A stretch of 64,000 bases of DNA, taken from NCBI RefSeq assembly GCF_030272615.1, contig NC_081406.1, forward strand, positions 190,057,391-190,121,390, written 5' to 3'. The DNA is from Cryptomeria japonica (lineage: Eukaryota > Streptophyta > Pinopsida > Cupressales > Cupressaceae). Below, piece by piece: positions 56,881 to 64,000 of this stretch; the stretch's first letter is position 1, and every line of letters starts with the position of its first letter. The translations under genes were made by a program, and so were the position numbers. The notes under the pieces were generated by a model. It was not told the origin of the DNA, ran no database searches, and worked only from the letters and a program-made list of their open reading frames with translations.

Positions 56881-58002
56881 CAATGTATGCATGCAACTCA
56901 GACACACATTATGTTTTACCAACATGAGTTGCCTTATTTGGGGATTTCAAAACAAATGTGATCCTCTTATGATTATTGTGCCACAATAAGATATGTTTTT
57001 TAAACTACTAATTCAATTAAAATTGTGTTAAATTAACTTTCTTTGATTAGGTGTTGTGGAGTAAGATGTTCACAAATGTTCTATCTCACCCAAACTTAGA
57101 GTATCCTACAAGAGTAAAATAATATCAACATATAATATTTAAATATAATTTAAATGATATGCATATACAATAAAAAATAGTAAACATGTATGTGCAAAAA
57201 AGTATACCATATAACTATAGGCCAAATAAAATGGCCAAAAGGGTACCATGATGAGCCTGTGAAATTTTATCCTCTTTCATCAACTGTTAAATCCCACATA
57301 AATATACATTATTACTAATATATCTTATAAATATTAATTTAAGATGTGATTCCCAACTATTAATTTAAACATGTGTATTAGATGTTGATGTGATGCCCAC
57401 CTATTTAATAAAAATTTATATTTAAAAATATTAAATATTATTTTGAATACCAAGTATTATTTTATTTTGATATAGTTGACAAATTTTACCTCCCATACAA
57501 ATGTGGGTGTACAAGTTGTTGTAGAAAAGGTCAATAACATACCACATTCTGGTGCTACACCCAGAAAAGCATAATGTTTGCATCCATTTAATTTATCTCT
57601 ATAATTAAAAATCTATCTACATTTAAAAAATTTAAGTATTTCATAGATAAAATGATATAAATTCAAATCAACAATACCTACATTCACCAACTCATTTGTC
57701 AACACAACATCATCCGATGCACCACCCTAATGACCTCCACTACTCCCATAAAATCTTCATTGATAATGAGAACACAAATGAGAGATGGAACACACTCTTT
57801 GCGTATGGTATCTCCCAAATCATACATTTCAATAGTTTGGGTATATGTGAGAACTAGGGTCACTAGAGATAGGTAGTCTAGTTAATGCATCATCCTGTGA
57901 CAAATAAGGCTGGGAAATTTAGGGAAAGATAATTTAAATAGGGAAGGGTTTAGAAAAGGATAAATGAATTAATTAATAGAAGACTTATGATAAAATAATT
58001 AT
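56881..58002. other. Gene-free AT-rich stretch in copia-2
   Basis: This is the position where copia pol should lie. No protease, integrase or reverse transcriptase motif is found on either strand. Confidence 0.5.
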
Positions 58003-59422
58003 TTAATTAGACAGGACAATTTTAAGTGTCTCCATGTGTGCTTCTTTGGGGATGGACCTTAAGATGTCCATTGTTTGCATTTCTTCCTTTTGTTCCCTTC
58101 TTTTCCCACACTTGCCTTGACTTATGGGCGGTAGTATTTCCTTGTCTTCTACCAATAGGAAGTCTTCTTTGTTGTCTTCTCGTTTTACTACTTCCAGTGA
58201 AGTTGTCTTCTCCCATCTTCTCCTATCCTTTGGGATATACATTGTTCTTCCTTCTTGTAGCACCGGTCCGCATCCTTATCTGCATGTCTTCATCAGTTGT
58301 GGTTAGATCAACCTTCTTTCGGGAAGCATTTCTAACTGTGAAGGTTTGTCCCTTGTTTTCTCCATTTGAGGAGATAAACAGAATGTCATTGTGGGGGGCA
58401 TTCTTGTTGGTGGAGCATTCACCAGCACCACTACCTAATCCTTCAGTGTCCTTGGCATGCTTTTTCTTTTTCAATATTTTGTCCAAGGCATCACTGCTGC
58501 CATCAAACCAGATTCTTACCTTAAGCTCATCCTAACATTTCTCAAGGTCATTTCGGAGAACCTCCATTTCTCCAAGCAATTGTTGATATTCTTTATCATT
58601 TACCTCTAGCTCATATGTTAGATCTTTACACCAATACTCCTTGGTATCTTCTTTTTCAGTCTTGAACTCTGAGATACATTTCTCAAATTCTTCAAGGTAT
58701 TTTATTAACTGGTTATGCTCCACTATAGCAGCATTCTTGAATAGCTTATATTCATTTCTTAATCTAGTGAGTTCTTCAAGTACATTCACAAGATCACCTT
58801 CTAGATAAACTTATTCTTCATCTTCTTCTTCTCCTTCACTATCACTGCCAAACACATCTTACCGGTAGGAGTGATCTACATGATCATTCTCAAATCTATT
58901 CCTCTCATCTTCTAATTCTTGGTCCATGAAGAGATGGGTTCCTTCTTCATCATTGTTGCAGCTGCTAATAGATCTGCCTTCATCATCTGTAGATACAAGA
59001 GATGCATTTCTCATTCTATGTTCACAAGTCAGTTTTGCAGTAGTAGGCTCATTTCCATAGGGATTCTTCAATCTATCCCATATGATTTTTTCCAATATTC
59101 ATCTATCCACTTGTGAGGAAACATGATCAGGTAAACCACAGAGTATAGCCTTCATTGCTGCATCATTACACTAGTTTCTTCTCTTAGTATCAGAATCGGT
59201 TGGAGGACTGACTTTACTAGGGCAGCCATTTACAATAGACATCCACACATCAAACCCTAGAGAGGATAGGTAGACTTCCATTTTACAACTCCAAATTGAA
59301 TAGTTTGAAGCATCAAAGACCAGAGCAGGGATTGACACTAAACAGACGATTGTGTCCTTAAGCCAAAATCTACCCAAGCTAGAGAAAGCTTGCCTAATTG
59401 GGAACCTAGGCTCTAATACCAA
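58003..59422 (-). pseudogene. copia-2 gag, Sirevirus-like, broken
   Basis: One phase from 59422 to 58223, with stops near 59171, 59096, 58859, 58790 and 58529, then a change of phase into 58263-58003. The start of gag shows 'FDASNYSIWSCKMEVYL' and 'LGFDVWMSIVNG', as in copia gag, but the open frame runs back into the primer site and the original ATG is not evident. Next comes 'EKIIWDRLKNPYG', an acidic middle, a coiled-coil segment ('LLGEMEVLRNDLEKC'), and 'DKILKKKKHAKDTEGLGSG', the Leu-Asp-x-Ile/Leu ... Gly-Leu-Gly pattern seen in Sirevirus-type gag. No zinc knuckle or pol follows. Confidence 0.7.
59409..59421 (-). promoter_or_regulatory. copia-2 primer binding site
   Basis: Minus-strand TGGTATTAGAGCC, two bases after the LTR end, one base from the usual initiator-methionine-tRNA complement. 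Confidence 0.8.
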
Positions 59423-59423
59423 T

Positions 59424-61554
59424 TGTTAGACACAATGTACCACTGACAGTGGGGTGAATTGATGGTTCTCAAACTTTTCCCTTTAACTGTCCTATGTGAG
59501 TATACCGATTATCAGATCTAACTCAGTGCAGACTTCCCAATTAGAGGGGAGAACAACACAAATGCAATCACACAGAAAGGAGACATCACATAACACTAGC
59601 ATATATGAGGAAAATCCAAGATGGGAATAGCCTCAGGAGAAATGTTGTTGGAGTCTACTACTCCAATCCAACCTCACAATGAATCTCTGATTACAACATT
59701 TAGGGCACCAACCCCTAATTTAGGGCACCAACCCCTAATTTAGGGCACCAACCCCTGATTTTAGGGCACCAACCCAAGGAGCTACAACCCCTGCACCGAG
59801 CTACAACTCAATGAATACAAAACATAATCACTTACAAATTAATAACCTTTTTACAAATGGATTTTGTAACACTTATACAAATCTCTTTGTAGGATCTTCT
59901 ATCCAGTTCACTATTGGTTCTTTGCTAACCCTCACACTTCTACAACCTTACTCTCTCCTTCACTCTTGCCATTTCACCCTCTTCTCCTTCTCTATCGGTT
60001 CTTCTTTCTACCATATCTCTTTGCTTTTTGCCACACAACTGCTATCCACCACTGGTCTTGGTAACTTAGTTAGATATCTACCATCTTATTCCTATCGGAC
60101 CTCAACTTGCCTTCTCTACAATCTTTTGCAACTCTTGTCTATCGGTTGCCTCACTATTGTCAGTTGAGCTCTTCAACCCATTTCTCACTCACACACCCAG
60201 TCTCCTTTTTTATTCTTGTTGAGTACTTGACTGATTTTATCTCTCATGCAGTAGCAACACTTTATCATTCAGCAACAACCTCCATCAATTTTGGCTTGCA
60301 TATTTATAAACTTGTTTTCCCGACAAAAGCCAATTCAAATTTTGAGTGGTAAGGGTTTTCTTCTACCGACCATATCTGCATCCAATCTGATTCGATCTGC
60401 CTTGGATCGCACAACTTCGTTGGAGGGATAAGCCACCGCGTGTTTTCCATCTATCCAAATTATGTTTGCCAAGAATAGCAAACCTGACCTTGTTTTCTGG
60501 CCTTGAAATTGTTGACACATTCATGATCCAACTGTTTCCTTCTTGTTATTCTCCTGCAATCTAATTTGCTTGCTTTGATCTTGGTACCAACAACTCTCTG
60601 ATCTCCTTCTATCGTTCATTCTTCCTCGAGCTGCAATCCTCTAATCTGATCCTCAAATCATGAGCTCCATATTAAATGCTCAACTGTAAAAATGCCTACC
60701 ATGTCTCGATGATATAAACACCTTCACCGACTTCTGCCTTCTTGCCACTTGGCACCTACGTATTGCACACGTCGGTATCCAACTCAGCATTCAACTTACT
60801 GACATTGGGTTGGTTCACACTTGATCATCCAGAAAACCCTTACAGGTACAAACCCTTATGAGTTCAACCTTGCACTTTGCTTCTCTTCCAATTGAATACT
60901 CAACCAGTCAACACTCTTGCTAACCAACCTTATGCACATCTTCATCAAATGGGAGTCTTCTGCATCTGCATATTGTTACATTACCAGTGGAAATACTTAT
61001 CGGTAAACACCTTGATGATACCATGTCATCATCCTTCAACTGATTCCATCTAAGGCATATGCATGTTGATTTCACTTTATCTGCAGATGCTCAGTCTTTC
61101 CTTCTTCATCATCAGTCTAGACAATATCTCAACCGGTTTGTCAAAGTGACAAACTCATCACACTTCATCTATCTCGACAACTCATCATGCCTTCTCTATC
61201 CGTCCAATGCATAAATCTGATTTCATGCACTTGAGGCATCTTTGAGATTCACCAGTAAATCCGGTGTGAGCCTTCAAACACCTTCCTTTACCTTCTGTCT
61301 TATCTCGGAGGACTATGATGCATTCCATGCATAATAGGAGATAAGATTCCACTAACCAGTGGTAGTGGATCCTTGTCATCTGCATCCTGCACTACACTCA
61401 TGTGGCTTCCTTGTTTGTGCAACATATCTTCAAACAAGCACATGTGATTCAATTGGGCACATTCATTGTCAGTCATCTCATCACATAGTGGTTGTATCTT
61501 TATCTGGTGGGATCCTATTGTTTTGTATCCACACAACATATCGATGACCTATCG
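59424..61554 (-). repeat. copia-2 5' LTR, interrupted
   Basis: Matches 52433-54974 from its TGTTAGACAC edge to 'ttgtatccacac', then stops where copia-1b begins at 61555; the remaining ~430 bases of LTR are displaced out of the window. It has a TATA box (60301-60309, minus TTATAAATA), the shared module (59607-59637), and four 20-bp repeats at 59701-59771 that differ in arrangement from the 3' LTR. Confidence 0.85.
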
Positions 61555-63091
61555 TGATAGTTCTAATACTAAATGTTTAGTACATATGCCAAGCTAATAA
61601 GAAAAAAGGGGGGGTGAATCATACAAACTTAATCTTCCATATTCAATAAAAATAGCAGATTCAACCTCAGTAACCTTATCAGAAAAAGTGTAAAGCATAC
61701 AAACTCATAAACAGATAAGATCACAAAACATATAACACCAGATTTAACGTGGAAACCCAAATAGGGAAAAACCACTGTGGGATTTCGGACCCACTAAGAA
61801 ATATACTCTTCTAGAGTATGCTCGGTTAAAAGCAATTCCTGTTAAAGATTACAAACACATTGCTAGATGTGACCCGGTTAAGGGATTTCCCTCAGATCTG
61901 TTAGGATCTTCACTTTGTTAGAAGTGACCTTGTTAAAGGATTTCAAACACTCAATCAGAATGTCACCTTGCTAGAGGATTTACAAATAAGACTGTTAAGT
62001 CCACTCAGTTAAGAGATTTTCTGTCACTTTACAAAATAACAGTAATAAAAATCTATCTGCAACTTCACATCTAAAATGCTAAAGCAGATTCTTATTTGCT
62101 CAATACAATCTAGTCATAGGACTTATATTGTCCCTCTACAGGGCTCTATACTCTGTTTCTCAAACAGGTCTTCAAGCTTCAGTGCTCGGTAAATACTGTG
62201 TAGCAACCCCTATGCTTACACTTGCACGCATGCCTTGTTTATCAACAGTTCCTTATTTATAAACAGTTTGCCAACCGCTTAATCTCCATGATCACATTTC
62301 CCATGATCAATCATAGCCATCAGATCTTCAAACTTGACTAGGTTCAATGTATCCTTCAATCTGAAAAATGTTTTACCCCGCCTTGGAACTTGCATACATT
62401 TCTTGGAACTTGTGCTAGGGTATTGCGGTTCAATCTAAGTTGTCGATCTTCTTGCCAATTTTCCTTTGCCATAGATTCTTTAACAAACTTGATGCATGGC
62501 ATACCAATCATTTAATCAGTTCTAGCTCATCAGCTTTCTTCATTAAATAATGCTTTTATTCATTCAATGCATTCTGTTATTACTCAGTTAGAACTCAATG
62601 AATACTAAACTTCACTCGGTAGACATTTTGCCTTCATTAACCGATAGCGATAACCTTAGGGTTTACCGACTAGGTTCCTTAGGGTTTACCAACTAGGTTC
62701 TTTGCTCGGTAACATAGTATAGTATTAACCTTACAAACAACAACATATGTAAGATATAAAAACAAACTAAAACATCATGATCTCATCATTGTCTAACTCG
62801 GTAATAGTTGCCCATTGAATAACTTATTCCTCCCCATATTCATCATATTCTTTCGATTTCTTTTACTGACTTCTTAATTCTCTTCAAAACATACTTCTTA
62901 AGATATGGTAACATCATACTGAATTAGAAAATCAATTTCTTGACATAAATGACAAAATAATAATATTAAGATAGTAAATATCCTTAATCAGTTATATCAA
63001 CAACCTTCTCAATATCCTCATTGAAATGCCAACAATCTCCTAATGTAATGGGAATGCAAACAATCTCCCTTTGTCTGTTATAATGCCAACA
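61555..63091 (-). repeat. copia-1b 3' LTR (1,537 bp)
   Basis: Runs from TGTTGGCATTATAAC (63091, minus strand) to ATTAGAACTATCA (61555). It matches the copia-1 3' LTR along its length. It has the shared module at 61745-61780, a TATA box at 62253-62261 and two telo-box motifs near 62655-62690. Confidence 0.88.
62253..62261 (-). promoter_or_regulatory. TATA box in copia-1b LTR
   Basis: Minus-strand TATAAATAA, at the same place as in the copia-1 3' LTR. Confidence 0.55.
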
Positions 63092-63105
63092 GTCTCCCCC
63101 TTTGG
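63092..63105 (-). promoter_or_regulatory. copia-1b polypurine tract
   Basis: Minus-strand CCAAAGGGGGAGAC abuts TGTTGGCATT. Confidence 0.85.
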
Positions 63106-63231
63106 CATTGATGGCAAAACCAATTGATTTGACCTAATTGATTCGGATTCAGATTGTTGTAAAATGTTGATGCTTTCCTCCTGCCATCATATTTCTCCCC
63201 CATACATTAGGCTTCTTCTCCTTTCTTTGGT

Positions 63232-63256
63232 CTTCTCCCCCTTTGACAACAATGCC
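63232..63256 (-). promoter_or_regulatory. Second polypurine-like tract, copia-1b
   Basis: Minus-strand TTGTTGTCAAAGGGGGAGAA, about 140 bases upstream of the true tract. Confidence 0.55.
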
Positions 63257-63476
63257 AAAAAGTAAAGAACTAAAACATAATTTCTTTCGTTGAGAAGTGA
63301 ATTCCTTGTTGTTATGTATCTACTTAGTCTCGGTCGGAGCATTTTGTCTTCAATTCTTGTTCCCTATTTATTGTTTCCTGCACACCTTTAGAAAGCCTCC
63401 TAAAGTGTGTAAATCAACATCAACTCCTGAAAGAAATTCTATAGAGTTATCGAAGTGATGCTTTCACCGAACTCGG

Positions 63477-64000
63477 TCAGTGAATGGAAGATAGGGGTAG
63501 GACCCCTAACTTGCTTCTAAGATACTCAAAAGTGTCCCTTGGTAGTGGCTTGGTGAAGATATCTGCTATTTGTTTCTTTGTGTTAACATATTCCAACACC
63601 ACTTTCTTCTCTTGAACTTCTTCTCTAAGATAATGAAATTTGATAGAGATGTGCTTTGTCTTAGAGTGCATAATAGGATTCTTTGAAATGTTAATGGCAC
63701 TAGTATTGTCACAGAATATAGTTACTAGCTCGGTAACTTTCTCATTTATGCCTTCTAATAGTTGTTTGATCCATTCTATATTAGTGCAATTCAATGTTGT
63801 AGCAACATATTCAGCTTCTGTTGTTGACTGTGAAAAACATCCTTGTTTCTTGCTAAGCCAACTCACTAGTCTTTCTCCTAAAAAGAAAGCTCCTCCACTT
63901 GTTCTTTTCCTGTCACCAATGTTGCCTGCCCAATTAGCATCAGTATAAACTTTTAAATTAAAATCATTTCCTTTCTGATATACTAAGCCATAATCTTCAG
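63477..64000 (-). CDS. copia-1b pol, RNase H end (partial)
   Basis: Open without a stop from the window edge to the stop at 63477, about 173 codons. It shows 'VYTDANWAGNIGDRK', 'VSWLSKKQGCFSQSTTEAEY', 'TIFCDNTSAINISKNPIMHS' and 'KQIADIFTKPLPRDTFEYLR', and ends 'KLGVLPLSSIH', the typical RNase H and C-terminus of copia pol. The first catalytic Asp (TDA) and the Asp in CDN are kept. Compared with copia-1 it has Lys and Leu where that copy has stops. The RNase H removes the RNA strand during reverse transcription. Whether the rest of the element is intact cannot be seen. Confidence 0.88.
   Translation of the reverse strand, partial: EDYGLVYQKGNDFNLKVYTDANWAGNIGDRKRTSGGAFFLGERLVSWLSKKQGCFSQSTTEAEYVATTLNCTNIEWIKQLLEGINEKVTELVTIFCDNTSAINISKNPIMHSKTKHISIKFHYLREEVQEKKVVLEYVNTKKQIADIFTKPLPRDTFEYLRSKLGVLPLSSIH

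Larger units (their letters stand above)
52433..61554 (-). mobile_element. copia-2, gag-only (pol-less) copia element
   Basis: Minus-strand element with 3' LTR (52433-54974), polypurine tract, interior of about 4.4 kb, primer binding site and 5' LTR (from 59424). The 5' LTR is cut at 61554 by copia-1b. Gag remains at 58003-59422. No protease, integrase or reverse transcriptase is seen between 58,000 and 54,990, so it is a non-autonomous derivative. The missing part is replaced by noncoding DNA holding a gypsy relic and a hairpin array. Confidence 0.8.
61555..64000 (-). mobile_element. copia-1b, relative of copia-1, partial at window edge
   Basis: Complete 3' LTR, polypurine tract and the RNase H end of pol, in the same order and strand as copia-1. 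It inserted into the copia-2 5' LTR. Coding sequence is open to the window edge, in contrast to copia-1, so this copy looks younger. Confidence 0.88.

Noticed and set aside
58026-58535. 169-codon plus-strand ORF with hydrophobic segments (membrane protein candidate)
   Set aside because: It is the complementary shadow of copia-2 gag on the minus strand. Its hydrophobicity follows from the Lys/Glu-rich codons opposite.

Overview
This window looks like intergenic DNA from a very large plant nuclear genome. A conifer or other gymnosperm is my inference, from the copia and LINE families and their long, old, nested LTRs. No intact host gene, rRNA, tRNA or CRISPR array was found. Almost everything recognisable is a retrotransposon or its wreckage, in AT-rich filler.

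Layout. (1) 1-3480, minus strand: Ty3/gypsy gag-protease remains, then an AT-rich leader with degenerate repeats and two matching 27-nt hairpins. (2) 6114-9596, minus: a broken reading frame of about 1,100 codons that I do not recognise, with seven ~130-bp repeats centred on TTCGCGAA lying on its 5' side (9990-11110). (3) 12746-18941, plus: a LINE (LINE1) with ORF1 and a one-frame ORF2 carrying endonuclease, reverse transcriptase, zinc-binding and RNase H parts. (4) 19261-20663, plus: a tandem duplication (period about 752 bp) hiding a decayed reading frame, followed by a LINE-type 3' tail. (5) 21339-27030, minus: stacked truncated copia LTR ends, then one long LTR (LTR C) holding a ~70-bp minisatellite, its polypurine tract and an acidic coiled-coil ORF. 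(6) 30084-40286, plus: a second LINE (LINE2), split by a full-length copia element, copia-3 (32328-38331). (7) 40287-46685, minus: copia-1, complete at its 3' LTR but with a 5' LTR that a deletion has fused directly to gag. (8) 47146-47769: an unidentified short pseudogene, then a second LINE-type tail and 3.8 kb of gene-free DNA. (9) 52433-61554, minus: copia-2, with two LTRs and gag but no pol. Its interior holds a gypsy relic and an array of seven 21-bp hairpin units. (10) 61555-64000, minus: copia-1b, a younger relative of copia-1, inserted into the copia-2 5' LTR and running off the window.

How it fits together. Insertions are nested: copia-3 inside LINE2, the copia-1 LTR cutting LINE2, and copia-1b inside copia-2. 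The copia families differ in coding sequence but share an LTR module (GGTTTTTCCC ... GGGTTTTCCACGT, read on the coding strand) 150-200 nt from the LTR 3' end. The minus-strand copia elements (copia-1, -1b, -2 and LTR C) also share a duplicated polypurine tract. Most premature stops fit C-to-T or G-to-A change (CGA to TGA, CAA/CAG to TAA/TAG, TGG to TGA/TAG), as expected of methylated, silenced DNA. The most unusual structures are the 21-bp hairpin array with covarying stems, the TTCGCGAA array and the duplicated hidden ORF. All coordinates and homology calls were made by eye, without database searches.
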